A stretch of 64,000 nt of DNA from the NCBI GenBank assembly GCA_016869975.1, contig VGCZ01000015.1, positions 43,730 to 107,729 on the forward strand, given 5' to 3'. Position 1 is the first letter of the stretch; each line of letters begins with the position of its first letter. Positions 32,667-41,012 of this stretch are shown in pieces. The notes below the pieces were generated by a model that saw only the letters and a program-made list of their open reading frames with translations, searched no databases and had not been told where the DNA came from. This DNA is from Alphaproteobacteria bacterium (GTDB taxonomy: Bacteria; Pseudomonadota; Alphaproteobacteria; Reyranellales; Reyranellaceae). A program made the translations under genes and the position numbers.

Positions 32667-34178
32667 ATGGCCGCGCCTCTCGCTATCCGCCTGCATGCCG
32701 CCGACAACGTCGTCGTCGCGCGTATGGACATCTTGCCCGGCACCGAGGTCGAGCCCGGCGCCAAGGCGACGCAGACGATTCCCGCCGGCCACAAGATGCT
32801 GACGCGCGCGGTGAAGCTGGGCGAGCCGATCCGCAAGTACAACCAGATCATCGGCTTCGCCACGTCGGACCTGGCGGTCGGCACCCATGTCCACACGCAC
32901 AATTGCGCCATGGGCGATTTCGAGCGCGACTACGCCTTCTGCGCCGATGCGCGGCCCACCGACTATGTCGCCAACCCCGCGACCTTCCAGGGCTATCGCC
33001 GCGCCGACGGCCGCGCCGCGACGCGCAACTACATCGGCATCGTCACCACGGTGAACTGCTCGGCTGCGACCAGCCGCATGATCGCGGCCAAGCTCGGTCC
33101 GGTGCTCGACGCCTATCCCAACATCGATGGCGTGGTGCCGCTGACCCACGGCGGCGGCTGCGGCATGGCCGCCTCGGGCCTGGAGATGGACGTGCTGCGC
33201 CGCACGCTCGCGGGCTACACCCGCCACCCCAACATGGCGGCGGTCGTGGTGCTCGGCCTGGGTTGCGAGACCAACCAGATCTCGGGCCTGATGCACGCCG
33301 AAGGGCTGAAGGAAGGCCCCAAGCTGATCCCGATGGCGATCCAGGAGGAAGGTGGCGTGGCGAAGACCGTGGGCCGCGCCGTGTCGTTCCTCAAGGAGCT
33401 GCTGCCCGAGGCCAACAACGTGAAGCGCGAGCCGATCCCGGCCAGCGAGCTGATCCTCGCTTTGCAATGCGGCGGCTCCGACGGCTATTCCGGCATCTCC
33501 GCCAATCCGGCTTTGGGCGCGGCGGTCGACCTGCTGGTGCGCAACGGCGGCTCGGCGGTGCTCAGCGAGACGCCCGAGATCTACGGCGCCGAGCATCTGC
33601 TGACGCGCCGTGCCGTGAACCGCGACGTCGGCGAGAAGATCGTCGAGCGCATCAAGTGGTGGGAAGATCATTGCGCGCGCACCGGCGGCGAGATGAACAA
33701 CAACCCGTCGCCCGGCAACAAGGCCGGCGGCCTCACCACCATCCTCGAGAAATCGCTGGGCGCCGTGGCCAAGGGCGGCACGACCAATCTGGTCGACGTC
33801 TACAAGTACGCCGAGCCGATCACGGCGAAAGGCTTCGTCTACATGGACACGCCGGGCTACGACCCGGTCGCGGCGACCGGCCAGGTTGCGGGCGGCGCCA
33901 ACGTGCTGTGCTTCACCACCGGTCGCGGCAGCGTCTTCGGCTGCAAGCCGACGCCCTCGATCAAGCTCGCCACCAACTCCGCGCTGTGGCGCCGCATGAC
34001 CGACGACATGGACATCAATTGCGGTACGGTCGTCGATGGCGAGGAGAGCATCCAGCAGGCCGGCCAGCGTATCTTCGACCTGATCCTGCGCGTCGCCTCG
34101 GGCGAGCAGACCAAGAGCGAGGCCATGGGCATCGGCGACGACGAGTTCGAGCCGTGGAAGATCGGCGCCACGATGTGA
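32667..34178 (+). CDS. UxaA-family (altronate/galactarate-type) dehydratase
   Basis: A 503-residue iron-type sugar-acid dehydratase. The N-terminal ~100 residues are a SAF domain (starting with IRLHAADNVVVA); the large C-terminal domain has conserved cysteines and histidines in THVHTHNC, THGGGCGM, LGLGCETNQ and QCGGSDGYSGISANPALG, plus NPSPGNKAGGLTTI and FTTGRGSVFGCKP. It dehydrates a hexarate or hexonate to a 2-keto-3-deoxy acid; altronate and galactarate are the usual substrates but this cannot be settled here. cggaggg precedes ATG 32667. The following cyclase starts within its stop region (ATGTGA), so the two are coupled. Confidence 0.92.
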   Translation: MAAPLAIRLHAADNVVVARMDILPGTEVEPGAKATQTIPAGHKMLTRAVKLGEPIRKYNQIIGFATSDLAVGTHVHTHNCAMGDFERDYAFCADARPTDYVANPATFQGYRRADGRAATRNYIGIVTTVNCSAATSRMIAAKLGPVLDAYPNIDGVVPLTHGGGCGMAASGLEMDVLRRTLAGYTRHPNMAAVVVLGLGCETNQISGLMHAEGLKEGPKLIPMAIQEEGGVAKTVGRAVSFLKELLPEANNVKREPIPASELILALQCGGSDGYSGISANPALGAAVDLLVRNGGSAVLSETPEIYGAEHLLTRRAVNRDVGEKIVERIKWWEDHCARTGGEMNNNPSPGNKAGGLTTILEKSLGAVAKGGTTNLVDVYKYAEPITAKGFVYMDTPGYDPVAATGQVAGGANVLCFTTGRGSVFGCKPTPSIKLATNSALWRRMTDDMDINCGTVVDGEESIQQAGQRIFDLILRVASGEQTKSEAMGIGDDEFEPWKIGATM

Positions 34179-35932
34179 GGCGTCGCCTCAGCGCCATCGT
34201 CAGTGCCGATGTCGTGGGCTTCAGCCGCATGGTCGAGGCCAACGAGGCGCGCGCGCTCAGGGCGGTGGGCGCGGTCTTTCGCGACGTCGTCGAGCCGGCG
34301 GTGAAGCGCCATGGCGGTCGCGTGGTGAAGACAACCGGCGACGGCGCCCTGATCGAGCTCGAATCGGCGGTCGAGGCGGTGCGTTGCGCGGTCGAGATCC
34401 AGGCCGGTGTGCAGCGCAGCGGCGAGGCGATTCCCATCGAGCGGCGCGTGCGGATCCGTATCGGCGTCAACGTCGCCGACGTGGTGGTCGAGGGCGACGA
34501 CATCTTCGGCGACGGGGTCAATATCGCCGCGCGGCTGCAGTCGTTGGCGGAGGCCGGCGGCATCCTTCTGTCGGATCGGGTGCGCGAGGACATCGAGGGC
34601 AAGATCGAGCTGCCGCTGCTCGATCTTGGCGAGCGCCGCCTGCACAACATCACGCGGCCGCTGCGCGCCTGGGCGGTGATCGACGAGGGCCCGGCGCCGG
34701 CGGTGCAGCCGTCGCTCACCCTGCCGGCACGGCCCTCGATCGTCGTGCTGCCGTTCGACAATCTGGGCCACAGTCCCGCGGACGAGGCCTTCGTCGACGG
34801 TATCTGCGAGGATGTCACGACCGAGCTGTCACGCTTCTCCTCGCTGTTCGTGATCGCCCGCAACAGCGCCTATACCTACAAGGGCCGCGCCGTCGACGTG
34901 CGCCAGGTCGCGCGCGAGCTGGGCGTCCGCTATGCGCTGGAAGGCAGCGTGCGCGTCTCCGGCAAGCGCGCGCGGATCAATGCCCAGCTGATCGACGCGC
35001 TGTCAGGCGGTCATCTCTGGGCCGAGCGCTATGACAGCGTCGTCGAGGATGTCTTCGACGTGCAGGAGGACATCACGCGGCGCATCGTCGCCGCCGTGGC
35101 GCCCGAGGTCGAGGCGGCCGAAGTGGCGATCATGAGGCGCGCGCGACCGACCCACTTCGGCGCTCATGAACTCGCGTTGCGCGCCTGGGCCGACGCCTGG
35201 CAGTCCTATGTCCGCGTCGACACGCGCCTGCGCGACCACGCCATCGCCCAGGCCGAGGAGGCGTTGCGGCTCGACGCGAGCTGCGGCCGGGCGCTCTCGA
35301 CCCTGGCCTTCGCGTACTGGCAGCACGCCAACTTCCGCACCGGGCTTTCGCCGGAGATCGCGGTGACACGAGCCATCGAGTACGGCAGCCGCGCGCTGGA
35401 GCGTGATCGCGGCAATTACCTGGCGAGCGTCTATCGCGGCGCGGCGCTGTGGGTCGCGCAGAAGTTCGACGAGGCGCTCGAGGACATGCGCGACGCCTGG
35501 CGGCACAACCCCAACGATGTCAGCACGCTGATAGCGTTGGGCTGGGCCGAGGTCGCCTCGGGCGACACGGCCAATGGCATGCGGCGTCTGCGCGAGGCGT
35601 TGCGCATCAGCCCGCGCGATCCGCAGCAGTACAACGTCTATACCTGCCTGTGCGCCGGTGGCTTCGTCGACGCCGACTACGCGCGCGGCGTCGAGTGGGG
35701 CAGTCTCGGCAAGCGCCAGCAGCCGGGTTACGCGCCGATCATCCACTACCTGGCGCTGAACTACGCGGGTCTGGGCGACATGGCGCGCGCGGCGGCCGAG
35801 ATCGCGCAGCTGCGCCGGATCGCGCCGGAGTGGCTGGAGCAGCGGCTGGCCGGCTTCTCGGCCCTGGTGCGGCCCGACGATCGGGCGCGATCGCTCGATC
35901 TGTTGCGCAAGGCCGCCAGTCATGCCGCGTAA
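34175..35932 (+). CDS. Class III adenylate cyclase with TolB-like and TPR-like C-terminal regions
   Basis: About 585 residues. The N-terminal cyclase domain (1-170) has metal aspartates D12 (SADVVGFSRM) and D56 (TTGDGALIEL) and GDGVNIAARL, so it should make cAMP or cGMP. Residues ~190-315 match the TolB-like amino-terminal fold seen in rhizobial cyclases (SIVVLPFDNLG, ARNSAYTYKGR, YALEGSVRVSG, LWAERYD). The rest is helical with TPR-like repeats. GTG 34175 overlaps the upstream TGA and puts the first beta-strand at the N-terminus, as usual for this class. Tight coupling to a sugar-acid dehydratase hints at a metabolic signal, but that is inference. Confidence 0.9.
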   Translation: MRRRLSAIVSADVVGFSRMVEANEARALRAVGAVFRDVVEPAVKRHGGRVVKTTGDGALIELESAVEAVRCAVEIQAGVQRSGEAIPIERRVRIRIGVNVADVVVEGDDIFGDGVNIAARLQSLAEAGGILLSDRVREDIEGKIELPLLDLGERRLHNITRPLRAWAVIDEGPAPAVQPSLTLPARPSIVVLPFDNLGHSPADEAFVDGICEDVTTELSRFSSLFVIARNSAYTYKGRAVDVRQVARELGVRYALEGSVRVSGKRARINAQLIDALSGGHLWAERYDSVVEDVFDVQEDITRRIVAAVAPEVEAAEVAIMRRARPTHFGAHELALRAWADAWQSYVRVDTRLRDHAIAQAEEALRLDASCGRALSTLAFAYWQHANFRTGLSPEIAVTRAIEYGSRALERDRGNYLASVYRGAALWVAQKFDEALEDMRDAWRHNPNDVSTLIALGWAEVASGDTANGMRRLREALRISPRDPQQYNVYTCLCAGGFVDADYARGVEWGSLGKRQQPGYAPIIHYLALNYAGLGDMARAAAEIAQLRRIAPEWLEQRLAGFSALVRPDDRARSLDLLRKAASHAA

Positions 35933-35944
35933 GGGAGGATAGAG

Positions 35945-37336
35945 GTGAGCAGTCCCTGGTACATGGGCCTTGTCGAGGCCGGCCGCGCCATCGCCGCGCG
36001 CAAGCTGTCATCGGTCGAGCTGACCACCGCGATGCTCGAGCGCATCGCCGCGCTTGATCCCAAGCTCCACGCTTACGCCACCGTCACCGCCGATCTGGCG
36101 CTGCGGCAGGCCAAGGCCGCCGACGCCGAGATCGCCGCCGGCCGCGCGCGGGGGCCGCTGCATGGCGTGCCGATCGCGGTGAAGGATCTCTGTTACTCCA
36201 AAGGTATTCCCACCGGCGCCGGCATGGCGATCCATCGCGACTTCCGGCCCGATCACGACGCGACCGTTGTGATCAAGCTGGCCGAAGCCGGCGCGGTGTC
36301 GCTGGGCAAGCTGCAGCTCACCGAGGGCGCTTTCGGCGCGCATCATCCCGAGATCACGCGGCCGGTGAATCCCTGGCGCGCCGACGCCTGGACCGGCGTG
36401 TCGTCGAGCGGCTCGGGCGTCGCGACGGCGGCCGGGCTGTGCTTCGGCTCGCTGGGTAGCGACACAGGTGGGTCGATCCGCTTCCCGTCGACCGCCAACG
36501 GCATCACCGGCCTGAAGCCGACCTGGGGCAGGGTCAGCCGCTATGCCGTCTTCGAGCTGGCCGGCTCGATGGATCATGTCGGCCCGATGACGCGCAGCGC
36601 CATCGACGCCGCCGCCATGCTCGGCGTCATCGCCGGCGCCGATGCCAACGATCCCACCGCGTCGCCCGAGCCGGTGCCGGACTATCTCGCCGGTATCGAC
36701 GGCGGCGTGCGTGGCCTGCGCATTGGCATCGACCGCACCCTGATGTCCGTGGCCGACGCCGACGTGCTGGGTGTCACCGAGGAGGCCGCGCGCGTGCTGG
36801 GCGGGCTGGGCGCGCGCATCGTGCCGGTGAGCGTGCCGTCGGTGGACTGGATCGTCGCCGAATGGGCGACGCTGTGCGCCGTCGAGGCCGCGGTGGCGCA
36901 CGAGGCGACCTTCCCGTCGCGCGCCGACCGTTATGGTCCGGTGTTGCGCGGCCTGCTGGAGCGCGGCCGCTCGGTCGATGGTCTCACCATCTCGAAGATC
37001 TGGACCGCGCGCCAGAATTTCACCGGTGCGCTGACGCACCTGATGCGCGATATCGACCTGCTGCTGGTGCCGGCGATGAATCGCGCGGCGCAGACCTGGG
37101 CGGCAATGGAGGCCAGCGGCCGTGAGCCCAAGGAGATCGCGGCCCGCCTGCGTTTCACCGCACCCTTCGACATGAGCGGCAGCCCGACCATCACCTTGCC
37201 GGGCGGCTTCACGGCGTCGGGCATGCCGATCGGCTTCCAGCTCGTCGGCCGGCATTTCGACGAGGCGCTGGTGTTGCGCGCCGGCCACGCCTATCAGGGC
37301 GCTACCGACTGGCACGCGAGACGCCCGCCGGTGTGA
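35945..37336 (+). CDS. Amidase-signature family hydrolase
   Basis: A 463-residue amidase of the Ser-cisSer-Lys type. The lysine is in PIAVKDLCYSKG (near residue 79), followed by the signature SSSGSGVATAAGL...GSLGSDTGGSIRFP (residues ~155-185), which carries the cis-serine and nucleophile, then GLKPTWGRVSRYA and DHVGPMTRS. It could hydrolyse an amide or act like GatA, but no gatB or gatC is near, so a catabolic amidase is more likely. The GTG start at 35945 has gggagg upstream. It follows the cyclase by 12 bp. Confidence 0.9.
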   Translation: MSSPWYMGLVEAGRAIAARKLSSVELTTAMLERIAALDPKLHAYATVTADLALRQAKAADAEIAAGRARGPLHGVPIAVKDLCYSKGIPTGAGMAIHRDFRPDHDATVVIKLAEAGAVSLGKLQLTEGAFGAHHPEITRPVNPWRADAWTGVSSSGSGVATAAGLCFGSLGSDTGGSIRFPSTANGITGLKPTWGRVSRYAVFELAGSMDHVGPMTRSAIDAAAMLGVIAGADANDPTASPEPVPDYLAGIDGGVRGLRIGIDRTLMSVADADVLGVTEEAARVLGGLGARIVPVSVPSVDWIVAEWATLCAVEAAVAHEATFPSRADRYGPVLRGLLERGRSVDGLTISKIWTARQNFTGALTHLMRDIDLLLVPAMNRAAQTWAAMEASGREPKEIAARLRFTAPFDMSGSPTITLPGGFTASGMPIGFQLVGRHFDEALVLRAGHAYQGATDWHARRPPV

Positions 37337-37341
37337 TCGCC

Positions 37342-38139
37342 TCAGGTTACGCGCAGGCCGGCGCGGATCGCGGCCGCGTCGAGATTGTACAAGGCGTCCA
37401 TCAAGCCGACGCGCAACGAGCCGGGGCCGCGCGCGTCGCGCGCGGCGATCTCGCCGGCCAGGCCGAACAGCGCCGTGGCGACGGCGGCGCTCGACAGCGC
37501 GTCGTCGCCGACGGCGAGGAAGGCGCCGGTGATCGCGGTCAGCGCGCAGCCCAGCGCGGTGACGCGCGGCATCCAGGGGTGGCCGTTGGCGATGCGCAGC
37601 GAGCGCGTGCCATCGGTGACGATGTCGACCGCGCCGGTCACCACGACGACGGCGCCCAGCGAGGCGGCGAGCGTCCGCGCCGGCGTCTCGGCCTCGGCGC
37701 TGTCGCGCGCGCTGTCGACGCCGCGCGCCGCGACGCCGGCGATGCCCGAAAGCGTCATGATCTCCGAGGCGTTGCCGCGCACGACCGTGGGTTTCAGCGC
37801 CAGCAGCGACTGCGCCGTGGCGCGGCGCAGGCGGGTGGCGCCGACGCCGACGGGGTCGAACACCCAGGGCTTGCCGGCCGCCTGCGCGGCGCGCGCCGCC
37901 TCGAGCATGGCGTCGATCCTCTCCGGCACCAGCGTACCGATATTGACGGTGAGCGCGTCCGCCAGCGCGACGATCTCGGCGACCTCCTCGTGCGCATGCG
38001 CCATGACCGGCGAGGCACCGATCGCCAGCGTGGCGTTGGCGACGGTGTCCATCGCGACGGGATTGGTGATGCAATGCACCAGCGGCGAGCGGGTGCGCAC
38101 ACGTCGGTGCAGATCGCAGGCGTGATCGGAAAGGTCCAT
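37342..38139 (-). CDS. thiM: Hydroxyethylthiazole kinase
   Basis: A 265-residue ribokinase-fold enzyme that phosphorylates 4-methyl-5-(2-hydroxyethyl)thiazole for thiamine salvage. Seen: SPLVHCITNPVAMDTVAN, an early ALADALTVNIGTL, PWVFDPVGVGATRLR, VVRGNASEIMTL, VVVTGAVDIVTDG and ALGCALTAITGAF with the conserved cysteine. ATG 38139 (MDLSDHACDL) gives the usual N-terminus. No thiE or thiD is adjacent and no TPP-riboswitch motif was found upstream. Confidence 0.93.
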   Translation of the reverse strand: MDLSDHACDLHRRVRTRSPLVHCITNPVAMDTVANATLAIGASPVMAHAHEEVAEIVALADALTVNIGTLVPERIDAMLEAARAAQAAGKPWVFDPVGVGATRLRRATAQSLLALKPTVVRGNASEIMTLSGIAGVAARGVDSARDSAEAETPARTLAASLGAVVVVTGAVDIVTDGTRSLRIANGHPWMPRVTALGCALTAITGAFLAVGDDALSSAAVATALFGLAGEIAARDARGPGSLRVGLMDALYNLDAAAIRAGLRVT

Positions 38140-38277
38140 GGTCGCGGCGAAGATAGTCGGCGCGGCGGCGCGGCTCAACGTTCCTGGTCGAAAGAGCATC
38201 TGACCCCGGCCGGCACGCATTGAGGACGGCGACGCGCTGCGTCACTATGCAGCGACAATAGCTTGGAGAGCCATTCG

Positions 38278-39252
38278 ATGATCCTGACCAGACGCCACGC
38301 GCTGGGTGCCGCGGCCGCCGTGGCGCTCGCCATGCCTGCGATCGGCCGCGCCCAGTCCTTTCCGTCGCGCCCCGTGCGGATCATCGTTCCCTATGCGCCG
38401 GGGGGCGGTGCCGACACCGTCGCGCGGATGTTCGCGCCGGCGCTGCAGGAGGCGCTGGGGCAGCCCGTCGTGATCGACAACAAGCCCGGCGCCGGCGGCA
38501 TGATCGGCGACGACCTCGTCGCCAAGGCGCCACCCGACGGCCATACGCTGCTGATCGGGGCCTTCGCGCATGCCGTCAATCCGTCGCTGCATCGCACGAT
38601 GCCGTTTCGCACGCCCGACGACTTCGCGCCGGTGTCGCTGCTCGTCGTCGTGCCCGAGCTTCTCGTCGTCTCGCCGACCTTCGCCGCGAAATCCGTCGCG
38701 GAACTGGTGACGATGGCCAAGGCGCAGCCCGGCAAGCTGTCCTACGCGTCGTCCGGCAACGGCTCGGCGCAGCATCTCGCCGCCGAGCTCTTCAAGCTGC
38801 GTACCGGCACCGATATCCAGCACGTCCCCTACAAGGGCGGCGGACAGGCGATTATCGACATCGCCGCCGGCCATGTGCCGATCTTCTTCGGCAACATGAG
38901 CGCGGCGTGGCCGCACGCCAAGGCCGGGCGGGTGCGCGCGCTGGCGGTGACCAGCCCGACGCGTTCGCCAGCGGCGCCCGATGTGCCGACACTGGCGGAG
39001 GCCGGGGTGACGGGCTGCGAGATCTCGGAATGGAACGCGTTGCTGGCGCCGGCGGGCACGCCGCCCGCGGTGATCGAGCGCCTCCACAAGGAGATCGCGA
39101 CCATCTTCACCGCCGCGTCCATGCGCCAGCGCCTCGCCGATGTCGGCGCCGAGTCCGTCGGCTCGACGCCGTCGGAGTTGGCCGCCTTCTTGCGATCTGA
39201 GATCGCCAAATGGGCGGACGTGGTGAAGACGGCGAACATCAAGGCCGATTGA
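38278..39252 (+). CDS. Tripartite tricarboxylate (Bug/TctC-type) periplasmic binding protein 2
   Basis: A 324-residue secreted receptor. Signal peptide MILTRRHALGAAAAVAL...GRAQ with twin arginine; mature-domain marks IIVPYAPGGGADTVARM, SYASSGNGSAQHLAAE and HVPYKGGGQAIID. Binds a carboxylate by family knowledge; ligand unknown, and no membrane partner is encoded here. ATG 38278 has ggagag upstream. The SDR gene starts on the last base of its stop (TGATG), so receptor and reductase are coupled, which suggests that the ligand or a CoA derivative of it is the SDR's substrate. Confidence 0.92.
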   Translation: MILTRRHALGAAAAVALAMPAIGRAQSFPSRPVRIIVPYAPGGGADTVARMFAPALQEALGQPVVIDNKPGAGGMIGDDLVAKAPPDGHTLLIGAFAHAVNPSLHRTMPFRTPDDFAPVSLLVVVPELLVVSPTFAAKSVAELVTMAKAQPGKLSYASSGNGSAQHLAAELFKLRTGTDIQHVPYKGGGQAIIDIAAGHVPIFFGNMSAAWPHAKAGRVRALAVTSPTRSPAAPDVPTLAEAGVTGCEISEWNALLAPAGTPPAVIERLHKEIATIFTAASMRQRLADVGAESVGSTPSELAAFLRSEIAKWADVVKTANIKAD

Positions 39253-40115
39253 TGCAGTCCTATCGCTCGATCTTTCGCCCCGACCTGTTCGCCGGGCAAA
39301 CCGTCATCGTCACCGGCGGCGGCAGTGGTCTTGGCCGCTGCGCCGCGCACGAGCTGCGATCCCTGGGCGCGCGGCTGGCGCTGATCGGCCGCACGCGCTC
39401 GAAGCTTGAGGAGGTGCGCGAGGAGCTGGGCGATCCCGACACCGTGATCCACGCCGCCGATCTGCGGCGCGAGGACGAGGTGAAGGCGGCGATCGACATC
39501 GTGCTCGCCGCCACCGGCCGCATCGACGGGCTGGTGAACAACGCCGGCGGCCAGTTCCCGGCCAAGCTGCGCGACATTTCCCTCAACGGCTGGAATGCTG
39601 TGGTCGCCAACAACATGACCGCGACCTTTCTGGTGTCGAAGGAGGTCTATCTGCGGTGGATGGAGGCCAACGGTGGCGCCATCGTCAATGTCGGCGCCGA
39701 TTGGGAGCTGGGCATGCCCGGCATGGGCCACAACGGCGCGGCGCGCGCCGGGCAGGCGAATTTCACCTACACCGCCTCGGTCGAGTGGGCGCATTCGGGC
39801 GTGCGCGTGAACAGCGTGGTGCCGGGCTTCATCGCCTCCTCGGGCCTCGACCGCTATCCCGAGAGCGCGCACGGCGTGCTGCGCGGCGTCGTCGGTCGCG
39901 TGCCGCTGAAGCGCCACGGCACGGAATCGGAGATCGCCGCCGCCATTGTCTTCCTGCTGAGCGAGGCGGCGGCCTACATCACCGGCATCCAGGTGCGCGT
40001 CGATGGCGGGCTGCACAACAACGCGCGCTCCTCGTTCTACACGGTGCCCGACCACGACCGTTCGAAGCCCTACAATGGCTTCCCGCTCTACCGCCCGCCC
40101 AAGATGCTGAGTTGA
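39252..40115 (+). CDS. SDR-family enoyl-CoA reductase-like protein
   Basis: A 287-residue Rossmann protein: TGGGSGLG at 21-28, NNAGG near 96-100, VVPGFIASSGL and a closing ITGIQVRVDGG. The classical Y-x-x-x-K is absent; the aligned stretch reads N161-G-A-A-R165 (GHNGAARAGQANFT). That matches peroxisomal trans-2-enoyl-CoA reductase and 2,4-dienoyl-CoA reductase relatives, which do without the tyrosine. So a CoA-thioester reductase is likelier than an alcohol dehydrogenase. It is coupled to the Bug receptor upstream; the HAD gene follows by 10 bp. Confidence 0.88.
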   Translation: MQSYRSIFRPDLFAGQTVIVTGGGSGLGRCAAHELRSLGARLALIGRTRSKLEEVREELGDPDTVIHAADLRREDEVKAAIDIVLAATGRIDGLVNNAGGQFPAKLRDISLNGWNAVVANNMTATFLVSKEVYLRWMEANGGAIVNVGADWELGMPGMGHNGAARAGQANFTYTASVEWAHSGVRVNSVVPGFIASSGLDRYPESAHGVLRGVVGRVPLKRHGTESEIAAAIVFLLSEAAAYITGIQVRVDGGLHNNARSSFYTVPDHDRSKPYNGFPLYRPPKMLS

Positions 40116-40125
40116 GTCCGATCGC

Positions 40126-41001
40126 ATGAAAGAGATCAAAGGCCTGCGCGACGTCGCCGATCGCTATGACGCGTTCATCCTCGACGTCTGGGGCGTGCTG
40201 CATGACGGCGCGAAGCCGTTCGATGGCGTGCTGCCGGCGCTCGAAGCGCTGAAGCGGATCGGCAAGCCGGTACTGCTGCTGTCGAACGCCGCGCGTCGAT
40301 CGCTCTCGGTAACGCCACACCTGGCCGGGATCGGCGTGCCGCGCGAACTCTACCAGGACATGCTGACCTCGGGAGACGAGAGTTGGCGTGGCCTGAAGAC
40401 GCGCGGCCGCGCCGACGCCGACCCGTTCTATCGCGATCTCGGGCGGCGCGGCTTCGTGCTCGGCGCGGGCCGCGATCCGGGCTTCTTCGACGCGCTGGAC
40501 ATGGAGCGTGTCGAGGACCCTGCCGCGAGCGATTTCATCCTGGCCAATTCCTTGGTGCGCCCCGGCCTGACCCCGGCCGACTTCGAGGACGCGATGCAGG
40601 CGGCGTACGGCAATGGCGCGGCCTTCATCTGCGCCAATCCGGACCTCGTGGTGCTCTATGGCGGCCGGCTGGAGTACTGCCCCGGCTCGCTGGCGCAGCG
40701 CTACGAGGCGCTGGGCGGCAAGGTGATGTATCACGGCAAGCCACACGCGCCGGTCTATGCGAGGGCGCTGTCGATGCTTGGCGACCCCGACCCGCGCCGC
40801 GTCTTGTGTGTCGGTGATTCGCTGCGCACGGATATCGCCGGCGCCAGCGCCGCCGGGCTGGACAGTCTTCTGCTCGCCTGCGGCATCCACAAGGATGACT
40901 TCCTGCGTATGAACGGCACGGCCGACATCGCGGCTATGATGGCGGCGGCCGAAGGGCAGGGCGTGCATCCGACCTGGCTGGCCCGCCAGCTCGACTGGTG
41001 A
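40126..41001 (+). CDS. HAD-superfamily class IIA hydrolase (TIGR01459-like)
   Basis: A 291-residue HAD phosphatase of the NagD-like group. The nucleophile motif is FILDVWGVLHDG near residue 19: the first Asp is present, the second is Trp, which is usual in this subgroup. LLLSNAARRS is motif II; YHGKPHAPVY carries the motif III lysine; VCVGDSLRTDIAGASAAG is motif IV. The substrate, probably a small phosphate ester, is unknown. The next gene, a cyclase, has its ribosome site across this stop codon. Confidence 0.88.
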   Translation: MKEIKGLRDVADRYDAFILDVWGVLHDGAKPFDGVLPALEALKRIGKPVLLLSNAARRSLSVTPHLAGIGVPRELYQDMLTSGDESWRGLKTRGRADADPFYRDLGRRGFVLGAGRDPGFFDALDMERVEDPAASDFILANSLVRPGLTPADFEDAMQAAYGNGAAFICANPDLVVLYGGRLEYCPGSLAQRYEALGGKVMYHGKPHAPVYARALSMLGDPDPRRVLCVGDSLRTDIAGASAAGLDSLLLACGIHKDDFLRMNGTADIAAMMAAAEGQGVHPTWLARQLDW

Positions 41002-41012
41002 AGGGGGCGTCC

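Noticed and set aside
32903..34174. A longer reading of the second cyclase starting inside the UxaA-like gene
   Set aside because: The extension is an alternative frame of the dehydratase. The cyclase domain begins directly after GTG 34175.
38140..38277. TPP riboswitch upstream of thiM
   Set aside because: No CUGAGA box and no typical ACCUGAU segment on the minus strand; only a vague GC-rich resemblance.
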